From Branchiostoma floridae (lineage: Eukaryota; Chordata; Leptocardii; Amphioxiformes; Branchiostomatidae): 60,000 nucleotides of DNA. Positions 14,601 through 23,635 of this stretch are shown here, in pieces. The notes under the pieces were generated by a model. That model saw nothing but the letters and a program-made list of their open reading frames with translations, was not told the DNA's origin and did not search any database. Position 1 is the stretch's first letter; the number at the start of each line of letters is the position of its first letter. The translations under genes and the position numbers were made by a program. The DNA is taken from assembly GCF_000003815.2 (NCBI RefSeq), contig NC_049980.1:21963249-22023248 (forward strand), read 5' to 3'.

Positions 14601-17600
14601 AGTGAATTTTAGCATTTCTGTTATGCATATGAGAATATGGCTTCACAAGCGGTACAATCAATGCAGCTTTAATATCCTTATATGGCAGTTTTTACATTGC
14701 ACTAATTCTTCTCTCAATATCTTACCTCCTGTTCCAAGGTATTAACACTGGCTCCAATCTCCAGAAGTTCAGTCACACACTTCACATGCCCTTCTCTACT
14801 GGCAATGTGAAGCAGGGACCCTGAGCTTTGCTCCACTAGATCTGCAAATGGGACACACATCCACCTAATGGTAGCATTTTCTTGCAATTTTGCATCACAT
14901 TCACATATACAGTCGTATATACAGTTCCAAATCATGTTACGTATCCATCCAATCTTTCACTAATTCCTGGGGCATTTAAAACTATGTACATGTATGATGT
15001 TTGTTTTTTATTACAGAAAAAGGGAAACATTATTAAGTACATTGGTACAGATACAACATGAACACAAATAACATGCAATTGATGTTAAATGTATAGAAAT
15101 TATGCAACAGTCAGCCCAACCCTTAAAATATTGAAATACATATCACAGATAGATGAATTACAAGTTGTACAAATAATGTGTTAGTTATTCATAACCAAGC
15201 TTGTCGAATGGGGATGAAATAACAGTGGAAATGTGTCACATATACATGTGTTGTGTACTTTAAAAAAACAAACCTTTGCCCAAAATAAGTCTGATTGCAC
15301 CATAGCCATGTTTCTGTATAGCAGACTTCAACTTCTCTGGGCTCCCTTCAAGAATAGCAGACTTCATCTCATTGTAGATCAATTTAACTTCTGTGTAAAG
15401 ACACAAAAACAAATGTACCATTTTACATGTCATTCATTGTACAATTGTACTACTGTTAGTTAAATCTTAAATCATATCTGTATTGCCAGCATAGCAGCCC
15501 TTCAACGTGACACAACAGCCGCAGCTGGTTATACTTAGTAGATACTACACTGAACAATCTGTACCTACCTGTAACCTTTGTGCATCTAGCTGCAAGTGTT
15601 ATTTAAAGCTATCTAGTGAGGATGCTCTTTTTCCACTCTATGATAGTTCTATGAAAGAATACCTCAATTCTTTAGAAGCAGCTTCAGCAGAAATTATACT
15701 TGATTTATCTAGTACATAATGACAGGGAGGAGTGGAGACGACTTTCAAGCTTGGCTCGAGCGGGAGCTCAACCAAAGTAAAGTATAATGCTCTGTAACGT
15801 AACGGGGGCCGCCCTAAGATGCCCCCTGTCCTAAGATGCCCAGATTTTTTGCTGATCTTATTATGCATAAGTACGCCGTGTTTGTTGCCACTGACTATGA
15901 TGATTAGAAAGGTAAATAAACCAAGTCCAAACAAACAGCTTTTTTTTCTATCAAATTTTTTTTTACACATGCTCACTTCCCCCTTTTTTAAGACATAATT
16001 TTCACAATAATGTTGCTACTGCCGAATCACTGTGGTCACCTGTTACTAGATATTGGTGGCTCGTGGCCATAAATAAACAACCAATAAAAAACAGCCACAC
16101 AACTGTCATACTTCACAAAGCTTCACAAAACACTACAAATATTGGTCTTCAAATGTTAGAGTAGAAGACTGGCGATAGAAAAAACAACATAAGCATCACC
16201 GCCGTTGTTTTTCCCGGGGAGCGTGGCCCCGCAGGTGGCAGACGAGCGAACGCCCAAAAGATTTGTTACTTTAAAAATGATTCGTATCGTCTATAAAAAT
16301 GAAACTTCACAGAGTGATGTCGAATATGTTTCCCGATACGTACACAGAGTTTTTTTGTGATTTTGGCGTTGTCGTTTTTCGTAATGATTTTGTTAGTCGG
16401 GCCGCCGCATTCAGTGCATTTCGCCCATTTCCCATGAAAACACGACCTGGATTGTGAATGATTTAGCCCTCCTCGCAGGAGACAAGAAGCACACACAATC
16501 ACAATTCTACTGTCAAATGAAAGCTAATATATCATAAAATTAGAATTATTATTTATGTTTGTCTAAATTGGTCACCAGCTTCCGAAGAGAGCAAATTCCA
16601 AAAGCGGGGCAAGTTAGGGCGCACTGTTTAACGCGGCTCAAATTCGGAATTTATATTCACGATAACGTCCTCGGTGTTTTCCAGTTGTAACGCGGAGGGT
16701 GAAGGGTTCATGAACAGTATGGATGCCTTCCTTATTCAAGTATGGTCTCTAGATGAATATGTTAAAAATTCATTGATCAAAACTTGACCACTAGTGATGG
16801 AGCGCCGTGAGTTCGAGCGCATAAAAAAGGGAGGCATCTTACGGCGGCCCCCGTTAAGATTTAGTTGAAACATAATTCAAATATTGCATACCTCCCATTA
16901 CACTGCTGATGTCCACACCTATATGTTCAATACTGATGTAAGACACTTGCAGCTGAAATTTTGTGAGATGCTTTTTCACCAGATATTTCAGCTGGTCTGC
17001 ATCAGAGGGTAGTTGGACAGCAGAACTGGAAGGAAGGAATAACAGAGGGAATACAAAATTACAATCAAGTTGAAGTTTATATGCATGTGACATATTGACG
17101 ATATGACATATTGACGTATATTGTATTTTGCCTATTCATTTAGGTTGGAGCTGTCAACTGCAGATGACGCTAATTTATTGTAACATGGAAGAAATGTGCT
17201 GTACTTTTTTATTAAAAAGGCGTACCAACATAGTCCCTCAAAATTACATATCCATGTACAAATATTAAAGGCATCTCAGAATCATTTTGTGGGAACTCTG
17301 AAGGCCTAGGGATACGTTTATATCTACCAAATCTTAACAAAATCCAGAACACCTTGAATTCTGAATTCAGTTATTATTTTAAAAGCAATATGCGCACATC
17401 ATCACCTCTCAATGAGATAGTCCAGTTCCATGGGCTCTCCTGGGTGAACTTTGTACAGGAAGGCCTGAGCAAAACTGTGTCCATCAGAAAATACATGTCC
17501 CAGGAATGAGGTGATGGTGGATTGTCTCTCCGGAAAACTAGCGAGAGGAACGTCCTGGATCTTCAGAGTACCTTTACAAAAACCACTGTCTGCAAGAAAG

Positions 17601-18443
17601 AAGAAACATTACTATCTTAAGCAAATTAATACAAGTATATAGGGCTTGAAGTTGTATGTGACAAAGGATCCCTTCTATGATAAATTCCAACATGTTTTTG
17701 CTAACTGCCAGCAACTACCAATGGGAAAGCATACAATCCAAAACAAAGCTGGCCATATTGATGGACAGTCACTCCATTGAGTATGACATGTCTACTGGTG
17801 CTGGTTTGCAGTCCTATTTTGACGGGCCTTCCCCGCCTTTCTCTTTGCCTCAACGGCTTCTACCCTCTCAGTCTTAAAGGTTGACACATTGGTGTTGGTA
17901 AGCTGCCGCCATTTTACAACATAATTGACCCAATACAAACATTACACAGTCAAAACTGCCCCAAAAGACAACTGACTAAAGGGCCAAATGAAATATGGTC
18001 TACTCTATGTGAACAGGTGATCAGTGGGAACATGGACTAAAAGTAGTCACATTGGCCTCGCCTGGTAAAATTTGACTGTACCTACCAGCTGGACAAAAGG
18101 ATTGCATCATGGGGAGCCTGTTCAGCAAATCTTCTCGGCAGATCTGCTGCAGAAAGTCTCCCACAGCCTGGATGTTCTGGCAGTAGTATTTAGTGAAGAT
18201 AGTGGCGATGTCCCCACGACCGGCCCCATCAAACTCTTCCTCTGGAATCCTGTACTCCGGACTGTTCTCTGCACAGCTGAGGAGGTCAATGAGAGTTTCT
18301 GCTTCATCCTTGGTAAGCTCGTTGAAGAGACTGTTCAAAGATTGTTGCACTTCATTCAGGTGGGTGACAAGCTGCACAATGGCCGACTCATGACCACCAG
18401 AAGCCACAGAGAAGAAATTTTCGTCGACAAATAAATCACCCAT
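327..18443 (-). CDS. LRRK1-like: LRRK1-like ROCO kinase with N-terminal DED (3' end outside window)
   Basis: Multidomain signalling kinase read from 31 phase-consistent coding exons, 1657 residues so far. Exons 5' to 3': 18443-18086, 17589-17406, 17025-16892, 15390-15274, 14841-14726, 14315-14144, 13902-13756, 13435-13272, 12992-12760, 12332-12169, 11746-11583, 11383-11246, 10722-10577, 10232-10089, 9700-9608, 9133-9024, 8681-8569, 8299-8147, 7797-7627, 7328-7170, 6892-6785, 6569-6404, 5991-5715, 5453-5241, 4826-4725, 4356-4211, 3914-3753, 3449-3331, 2675-2523, 2235-1984, 419-327. The ATG sits in an ACCATGG context with an in-frame TAA six bases upstream, so the start is firm. Order: DED (about 35-112), unknown (120-264), ankyrin (265-464), LRR (465-861), ROC (862-1060), COR (1061-1490), kinase N-lobe (from 1491). 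The ankyrin-LRR-ROC-COR-kinase order and local similarity fit LRRK1 better than LRRK2, whose armadillo N-terminus is absent. The gene continues past position 1. Function in this animal is inferred from the family. Confidence 0.9.
847..1541. mobile_element. Non-autonomous DNA transposon with TTAA target duplication (intron 30)
   Basis: A 695-bp element bounded by perfect 12-bp inverted termini, AGGCATACTACG at 847 and its complement ending at 1541. It is flanked on both sides by TTAA (843-846 and 1542-1545). TTAA duplications are made by piggyBac and Kolobok transposases. Ends starting AGG fit Kolobok better, since piggyBac termini usually begin CC. There is no transposase ORF inside; the small ORFs show no family resemblance. 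It lies in the intron between kinase exons 31 and 30. Confidence 0.7.
1776..1905. repeat. Tetranucleotide microsatellite (ATTC/ATCC type)
   Basis: This is a run of imperfect CATT, ATCC and GTCC tetramers immediately left of kinase exon 30, in the intron. It is a simple repeat and not part of the coding sequence. Confidence 0.85.
2950..3325. repeat. Degenerate tandem repeat, period about 145-156 bp
   Basis: The motif GAGAGCTATTGATGAAGGAA at about 3000 recurs with few changes at about 3157, and a decayed third copy lies at about 3303. CTGTAGCTGCA followed by GGTAGAGGCT recurs at about 2967 and 3246, and GACAGACAG-containing segments at about 3130 and 3279. The array sits in the intron between exon 28 and the first kinase exon and runs almost to the exon 28 donor. 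ORFs through it on both strands show no known domain and no splice support. Confidence 0.6.
3331..6569 (-). CDS. ROCO kinase exons 22-28: COR domain and ROC-COR/kinase linker
   Basis: Exons 6569-6404, 5991-5715, 5453-5241, 4826-4725, 4356-4211, 3914-3753 and 3449-3331. COR-A is recognisable from VPRSYLELMNAV, LPDNDI and LDSLYFLDPSWLCDML. COR-B is recognisable from YRMAYVPSGFWSRLISRLII. Exon 27 has a CxxC-type stretch (VIPCPECFRR) equivalent to the IPCPxC region of LRRK1. Exon 28 has CSKHPDTPVELAELVPDLLL, closely matching the LRRK1 segment just before its kinase domain. These matches favour LRRK1 over LRRK2. COR is the dimerisation module of ROCO proteins. Confidence 0.9.
6785..8681 (-). CDS. 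ROCO kinase exons 17-21: ROC (Ras-of-complex) GTPase domain
   Basis: Exons 8681-8569, 8299-8147, 7797-7627, 7328-7170 and 6892-6785. The P-loop is GKEGTGKT, split by the exon 17/18 junction, with the lysine and threonine intact. The switch II motif is DMGGQE within TWDMGGQEVYYPTHQCFLSQ. The guanine-specificity segment reads VGTFLD where LRRK1 has VGTHLD, so the His is replaced by Phe. The ROC domain binds and hydrolyses GTP and controls dimerisation and kinase output together with COR. The last exon (SCCTGEGLEELRQAVYDVAC) matches the end of ROC and runs into COR. Confidence 0.92.
9024..12992 (-). CDS. ROCO kinase exons 9-16: leucine-rich repeats
   Basis: Exons 12992-12760, 12332-12169, 11746-11583, 11383-11246, 10722-10577, 10232-10089, 9700-9608 and 9133-9024 encode residues about 465-861. 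Repeats follow the LxxLDLSxNxLxxLP plan: LVEIDLSHNALCRIP, LERLDLSHNALEALP, LEDMNVSHNRLQWVP, LEKLNLSNNKL, LKILDVSHNQLSELP, LRRLILNHNKVKMLP, LKYLILSYNKLDEI, LTELNVSYNRLEKFP, LTSLDISHNKLTN and LQTLLMNDNNLQSVP. Exon 14 interrupts the solenoid with a lysine-rich linker (EEKKKKWKLFGKKKSA), a position at which ROCO proteins often carry an insertion. Exon 10 ends at a GC donor (AG|GCAAGT at 12168). It is needed because the nearby GT would break the frame. Confidence 0.9.
9311..9432. mobile_element. Palindromic MITE (intron 15)
   Basis: Two arms of about 47-55 bp are near-perfect complements (AGTACCATCCTCCGTAGTGA on the left, its complement ending near 9426), separated by a short spacer containing CCACGTGG. 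It has the shape of a snapback MITE within the intron between exons 15 and 16. Confidence 0.65.
11480..11557. mobile_element. 78-bp palindromic MITE, copy 1 (intron 11)
   Basis: The left arm GTAACAGGCCAAAATGTACC continues to CCTGGCCAG and is mirrored by the right arm ending CATTTGGCCTGTTAC. It lies 25 bp from the donor of LRR exon 11. It resembles the palindromes at 12073-12150 and 49968-50033, so this is a dispersed family. Confidence 0.65.
12073..12150. mobile_element. 78-bp palindromic MITE, copy 2 (intron 10)
   Basis: The arms are ACAGGCCAGACTATGCCC and its near-complement GGGGTATAGTCTGGCCTGT. It starts with the same ACAGGCCA end and has the same length as the 11480 copy, and it lies next to the GC donor of exon 10 (19 bp away). 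Confidence 0.6.
13272..14841 (-). CDS. ROCO kinase exons 5-8: ankyrin repeat block
   Basis: Four exons (14841-14726, 14315-14144, 13902-13756, 13435-13272) give residues about 265-464. Ankyrin signatures are visible: GSLLHIASREGHVKCVTELL followed by GASVN, then GTPLSLACQFGRTDVAELLL with DADP and TALEIASRHGHMSVIDIVL. Two weaker units follow (QLYAACCGGHLPVVQFWL and GGHVEVAKFLLDCGA). At least five repeats are therefore present. In LRRK1 and LRRK2 this block precedes the LRRs and is thought to bind partners. The block ends with a polar linker (about SSPGENPPQQ) before the LRRs. Confidence 0.88.
15274..17589 (-). CDS. ROCO kinase exons 2-4: unidentified segment between DED and ankyrin
   Basis: Exons 17589-17406, 17025-16892 and 15390-15274 encode residues about 120-264. 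I do not recognise a family. The text is hydrophilic with short beta-like stretches (for example LQVSYISIEHIGVDIS) and a charged helical end in exon 4 (IYNEMKSAILEGSPEKL) that leads into the ankyrin block. No membrane segment or signal peptide is visible. Reading frames are single and phases agree (1, 2, 1), so these are true exons and not chance ORFs. Intron 3 holds a 1.06-kb inverted-repeat transposon (see 15802-16854). Confidence 0.7.
15802..16854. mobile_element. 1.05-kb inverted-repeat DNA transposon, TA-flanked (intron 3)
   Basis: The termini ACGGGGGCCGCC and the next ten bases (TAAGATGCC) are repeated in inverted orientation at the right end with one mismatch. TA flanks both ends (15800-15801, 16855-16856), fitting a TA target duplication. 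A second CCTAAGATGCCC copy lies subterminally near 15830. A minus-strand ORF (16502-16266) encodes a Cys-rich peptide with two CxxC pairs (CASC and CTEC), but no transposase was recognised. Confidence 0.68.
18086..18443 (-). CDS. First coding exon of the ROCO kinase: death-effector-like domain
   Basis: This exon encodes residues 1-119. Residues about 35-112 read like a death effector domain: an amphipathic helix with SLFNEL, then a helix with LIDLL, and near the end the segment ICREDLLNRL. The latter contains the RxDL motif (R103-E-D-L106) typical of DEDs in FADD, caspase-8 and PEA15. DEDs are homotypic interaction modules in apoptosis and immune signalling. The exon ends in phase 1 at a GTAGGT donor, and exon 2 has just one open frame, which requires exactly that phase, so the join to the kinase gene is well supported. 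Human LRRK1 has no DED as far as I know. A CARD or a generic helical bundle is the alternative. Confidence 0.72.
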
Positions 18444-18497
18444 GGTTTAGCTGCCGCACTCTCTACTTGCCATTTGTGGTTGTAACGTTACCTTCAT
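18444..18497 (-). other. Probable 5' UTR part of the DED exon
   Basis: Upstream of the kinase ATG the minus strand shows a TTTTCAG acceptor ending at 18498, so the first coding exon probably starts at 18497 and has 54 bases of 5' UTR. At least one upstream non-coding exon is then expected. Good donor-like sites on this strand occur at about 20360 (AAG|GTAAGT) and about 24331 (CAAG|GTGAGG), but I cannot choose between them. Confidence 0.45.
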
Positions 18498-19937
18498 CTG
18501 AAAATAAAGAAAGTGTAGGAGGTAATGTTAAAAAATTAGATTGAAATCAATTGTTGCATAGAACAGTAATCATTTAATTTGTTTATGACTGTCAAGTCAT
18601 ATTTTCATCAAAGCTTTGAATTGAAAGTAAAAGGGGAGGGGCCAAAAGTTTTGTATAGAGCCTGAATCTGCCTAGAACTGAACAAGCAAACATGTTCATC
18701 TGACTACTTAGCTAAGCCAGAGTGTAAATCTACTTTGTTTAGTCATAATTGCATAATCTATAGCAGTCTACAGTTACGCCTCAAATTGTCGTGAAACCCT
18801 CCAGGCTTAATGTGCCTCATGACAAACAAAATTCTTAAATCACTAACCCATGTGGTAAAACTGATAAATGCAGTTAGTTAACCTCTTATATTCTGACCAA
18901 TCAGGTTACATTGCTCTCTGCTGATTGGTCTGGTTCTATTTGCTCATTAAATGACTTAGCACAGGTAACAATACTTATGGTCTAAGTGGGTCAATATTGA
19001 CATTAAGTAAAATCCTAATTCACAGCTACCCTGCAGCAATAATATATGGTTAAACATTCTTATACAAGAATGACAGTACATACAGCACTAAAAGCTAACA
19101 ACACTACAAAGAGAAATACATTGTATATTATACAGTCAAACCTGGCTGCAAACCACCTGTCACAGACTCACAGCTATTACTGCCTATAGTCTAAAGCCAT
19201 CAAATTTTATATAGCTTAGTTCGACCCCTCACACATGATAACTCCTATCATCGTGATGCACTTTGAACATGAGCTTTTATAGGAATACAAACAGAGTGCC
19301 ATGCAGTAAACAAATATGTCGTTATTTGAAACTGCCATTGGATAAACATTCTGGCCCTATGTTTGACCAGTTAACACTTACAGAAGATACTTATCTCACA
19401 TGGGGCTTCTGAGAAGTCCCTGCCTTTCTGGGATGATATGTACAGATATAAAATATTTAACAGAAGAACAAGCTAAAAGTGCTACATTTGTCATTACAAT
19501 TGATCTACAACAAATGCAAATATCACACAAAAATATTACTTTCTGACTAGACTATTGAAACCACCACTTGCCCTTGAATACACATGGTCCATTGAATTCT
19601 TAACCACTAGACGTGCATTATGGATAAAACTACATGTACTTCAAGTTTTAATAATAACATTAGATCTTTCAAGCTGGTTTAATTTTGCTATCAAAGGGCT
19701 GCTAGCTAGAAGTCTGTATCCTTAGTACCGGTACCATCTGATTACTACTGGAGCTCCTAACACTCAGGGCAATGAGTGTAAGGGCCCGATAATAATTGGA
19801 TGGTACTGAGAAGTCTAGCAAGCTAGCAAAGAGTCGTTGTGATGATACTGCTGGCAGGAAATATAAAGAATCAGGCACTCACACGTATTCAAGATCTATC
19901 AACTGGATCAACTTCAATAGACTTCATACAGTCATCA

Positions 19938-20285
19938 CAAGGCTCGAAATACCACCTGCATATGCAGGTTAGTGCAGGTAAAATTGGAGCTGTGCAGGTA
20001 TTTCTGGTGTCTACCTGCACCTAACCTGCACTGGTCCATGTACTGGGTTTTATACATATAATGTACTATGATGATTGGTGTATGTGGACTGTTATTAGCT
20101 GCATTGACTGTTACCACCTATAAGGATAAAAGAAAAAATATCATTGGTTCCTGAATAATTTAATTTTAAGTTTGATCCATATTTGATAAACTCAGAATGG
20201 TACAGGTAAACTTTGTCTGGTGTAGGTAAATTACAATGTTACCTGCACCAGTGCAGGTATGCAGAAAAAAGTATTTCGAGCCCTG
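19938..20285 (+). mobile_element. hAT-like MITE, copy A
   Basis: The termini CAAGGCTCGAAATAC and, at the far end, GTATTTCGAGCCCTG form an inverted repeat with one mismatch. The 5-bp direct repeat CATCA abuts both ends (19933-19937, 20286-20290). Inside are many GTGCAGGTA/TACCTGCAC motifs. CAGGGCTCG ends recall hAT termini, but hAT usually makes 8-bp duplications, so the superfamily is open. Confidence 0.7.
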
Positions 20286-21003
20286 CATCATATATCAATT
20301 CTAAGTGAATGTAATGTAGCTGACTAGTAGAACAATATACTGATCATCTGTGGACTTACCTTGCAAACAGGAAATCAAACACAGCTTGTAACAGCCTGCC
20401 ACGGGCCTTGATGTCAGAAACCGGGTGCCAATTAGCTCTGGGTGCCAATAGAGATCATTCCCAGGTGTAAGGGCTATAGTTTAGCGCATAAGGGCTATAG
20501 TTTAGAGCTTTAGTTGCTCTTACTAAATCTAACTTTCCAAAACTTACACAAAGTCTGATATAATCAATGGGGAACCTGTCAAGCGCCCGTACTCATGGCA
20601 CTGAACATTGACAATGGAAAGTACTGCAGAGTACTGTTTATTCATTGTGTTGACTTTGTCTCAGGGACCCCCTGACCTTATATAAAGTTCAAATGTATAA
20701 AGTTCACATTTCAACTCGGTGTTCAAAACACCCTGTTGCCCGATTGTGCAGTGCAATTACATAATTACTCTGTACTAGTCTGTTGCCAGCACTACCAAGG
20801 CTGTCTCCAGGACCCATCCCCCCCGTCCTGGGACGGAAATTTTCTTGTTGGGACAGACAAACTTTCACCCCTGAACTGGCTTCATTCAGTCCCAAAAATC
20901 TGAACTTCATGACATGAAATTGGTATTTTTATCAGCTTAAATTCAAAATAACATGTTCAACAATGAAAACCAACAACATGGTTCTAATTCTAAACAACGT
21001 TTA

Positions 21004-21359
21004 GGCCACACCAATTTAATTTCTTGGTTCACAGATTTTTTCATAAAAAATATGGAGCGAGAGGGCGAAATAAAAATAAAAATTGTAAAATGGTTGGGGT
21101 AAAGGTAACGGCTAATCCAGAAAGGAAAAAAGTTTTCAGCTTGAAAAAAGTACAAAAACACTATTTTTGTACAGTAACAGCACCTGTACCCACAGTTTAA
21201 GGAGCTTATAATATAAAGGCCAATTTGCTACACCAGAAAGTTGGTGAATGGTTTCATTAATGGTGAAAATTTGCTGAGTGGTAATTTTTATTTTCATTTT
21301 TTTTCCCAAAAAATAGGAGCGAGCGAATCCGTGAACCAAGAAATTAAATCGGTGTGGCC
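21004..21359. mobile_element. PIF/Harbinger-type MITE with TTA duplication
   Basis: A 356-bp element with termini GGCCACACC and about 23 further inverted-repeat bases (TTTAATTTCTTGGTTCAC), one mismatch among them. It is flanked by TTA at 21001-21003 and 21360-21362. TTA duplications with GGCC-type ends are characteristic of PIF/Harbinger elements. A 5'-end-only relative is at about 49382. There is no coding capacity. Confidence 0.75.
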
Positions 21360-21721
21360 TTAGGACAGACAAAAGACCACCTGAGGTTCACAGCAACTGG
21401 CCACCGATGTACATAGCTTGATTATCATTTAAGTGGCCCACTCAACATCCAGCTGTCGGGTTTGTATTACACAGACTAACATGTACATATTCATACTGGG
21501 AAAATCAAACTAAAGTTGTTTTTTCTGTTGTTAAGCCCTTGACTTTGGAGGAAACTGGATTATGTGCAGTTTCACATGTCAATTTCTTGCCTGGCACTTC
21601 AACACAAAACTCATTTCCCAAACTACCACAACTAATACATCATGTTATACTTATAGTATAGATTTGGGGGAAAGGATTCGACTCTTGTACAAGGACGATG
21701 TAAAAGATAATTATTGCATAA

Positions 21722-22045
21722 CACGGGTCAAAATCCTTTTTTCTGCATATCTGCACTGGTGCAGGTAACATTGAAAATTACCTGCACCACTCTGAATTTA
21801 AGATCTATGGATCATACTAAAACTGTTCAGGTACTATTGCTATTTATTCTTTATTTACTTTATATGTGGTAACAGTCAAAGCTAATAACAATCCATATAC
21901 ACCTACAGTACATCATAGGACATTTATGTATAAAACCCAGTACACGGACCAGTGCAGGTTAGGTACAGGTAGACACCAGAAATACCTGCACAGCTCCAAT
22001 TTTACCTGGACTAACCTGTATATGTAGGTGGTATTTCGAGCCTTG
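21722..22045 (-). mobile_element. hAT-like MITE, copy B (inverted relative to copy A)
   Basis: This is the same family as 19938-20285 in reverse orientation. Shared text includes CTCCAATTTTACCTG and CCAGAAATACCTGCACAG, and the end reads TATTTCGAGCCTTG. ATAAC occurs at both edges (718-722 and 22046-22050 in the last digits), again consistent with a 5-bp duplication. Its other terminus is decayed (CACGGGTCAAAAT). Confidence 0.65.
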
Positions 22046-22836
22046 ATAACGTTTCCCAGTTCAATGCATTCACTAGAGTGTAATGTTAGAATCCGGAATC
22101 ACAAGAAAACTTTCTAAGAAATTTTTAGTTCTGGGGATTCCTGGCCTGAGCTAACAGTGCAGGTAACATTACAGTTACATGTCACATAAACTTTTCACTC
22201 AGGTTTTTGTAAAAACCTGTCCAGCCTGTAAAAGGGTAAGTTATAAGTTGTAAGCTATACAACAACATTTTTGTCTTATGCACAAAAACGACTTTTAGTT
22301 ACTGTTAGTGCATTGCAAAAGACGTGTAACTTATATGTATTTGCAATGCACTTTGTAACGTCATAACATTGTGCACTTGTTGTGTTGATGTTGAAAACCT
22401 TCTCATTGTCATTCTATTTCTATTCTACATAAACCAGGATTTAAACGGACAAGCTCTCAAAATACATGCTGCACACTAATCATATAAAGAAAACCCTTCA
22501 AAGGTAGGCAGTACATAGTTCAACTCCCGTGTATGTACAGATTGTACTATTACCTATTAATCTTCTCATTGAGTCATTCAATTTTCATTCACTTACTGTA
22601 TTCACTAATAATTTAGTTGCACCTTTGGGTCACTCATGATGCTGCCAATTCTATGGTAATGTGCATGAATGATTAAGCGCTGTCTAAATTTAGCTTTAAG
22701 CATTGTCATGAAACCCCATGCAGCCCCTCTTTTCTGACTGGACAAGGTTTTCCCAAGGCCCCATTTCCCTGTCTGGGCTGGACAGGGTTTTCCAGAACCC
22801 CTTTTCAGAATGGCTGTTGGAAGGAACATCCTGTCA

Positions 22837-23635
22837 ATAGAATGGACCGATCCCGAAGCACCGCCCCCTGTTCTATCGTGTTCTATTTCGAACAACTCCG
22901 TCAAAAACAGCGCTTGTCGGACAGAACTCACCGCCGCCGCCATTTAGCTGATAAAAACGACTGACTTCTTTTTAGCTTTTATGGCCCTAAAATCCTCTCA
23001 GAACGGGCCGAAAAAAATGCGCTGCCTTCTTTGTTGAAGGCAACATCCACTAGGTACAGTAGTTTGAGTTGAGGGTGGATATAGCATCGGTAAAGGCGTT
23101 ATAATTTCAGTCAAAGCGGGAGCGGGAGGCGCTCCATAGCATTACCTTGTTGGTGGGCAGGAGTGCCCGGTTTCTGACATATGGTCGATGCAGCTGGAAA
23201 CCTGGGTACATGAAACTGCTACAGGGTCTCTACTGCGTTTGTTGCATGTATAACAGCTTCATGCGTGCTGAAGACAAAAGCGAAATTAAGAAGAAAGCAG
23301 TTTGGGCACTCTTGGAGAGGGAGCTTGTATTTCACTCCAACTAATAGGACCCTTCTATATAGTCTGCTAGTGCAGAGTCCCGTGTCTTATACATGCCTCG
23401 CTTTACACGTACATCCTGCCCACCAACAATGTAATGCTATGCAGTGGCTTTCCCTACCAAAACAACCATACTCGATGGGTGTATTCGTCAACAAAGAAGA
23501 GTATAGCATTTCTCCTTCAGCCATTTCTGTCCCACTGGGGCTGTTTTTGACGGAGGTGTTCGAAATAGAATAGGGGGTTCCACCTGGTTCTATTTGTTCG
23601 ATATGGCGTTCGATCAGGATCGGTCCATTCAATAG
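22837..23635. mobile_element. Inverted-repeat element, about 0.8 kb
   Basis: AATGGACCGATCC near 22843 and TTCTATTTCGAACA followed by CTCCGTCAAAAACAGC near 22884 recur in inverse complement at about 23525-23632. The arms are roughly 100 bp and imperfect. Both arms translate to FLTE(L/V)FEIE, which explains matching ORF tails on opposite strands. No transposase was seen. Confidence 0.6.

Noticed and set aside
327-18443. Assignment as LRRK2
   Set aside because: There is no armadillo N-terminus, and the pre-kinase segments (PCPEC, CSKHPD, LAELVPDL) match LRRK1. The WD40 region that could help is outside the window.
22605-22943. 112-codon minus-strand ORF starting MAAAVSS as a kinase 5' exon
   Set aside because: Its coding text comes from the arm of an inverted-repeat element, and the kinase ATG at 18443 has an in-frame stop just upstream, so no upstream coding exon can continue into it.
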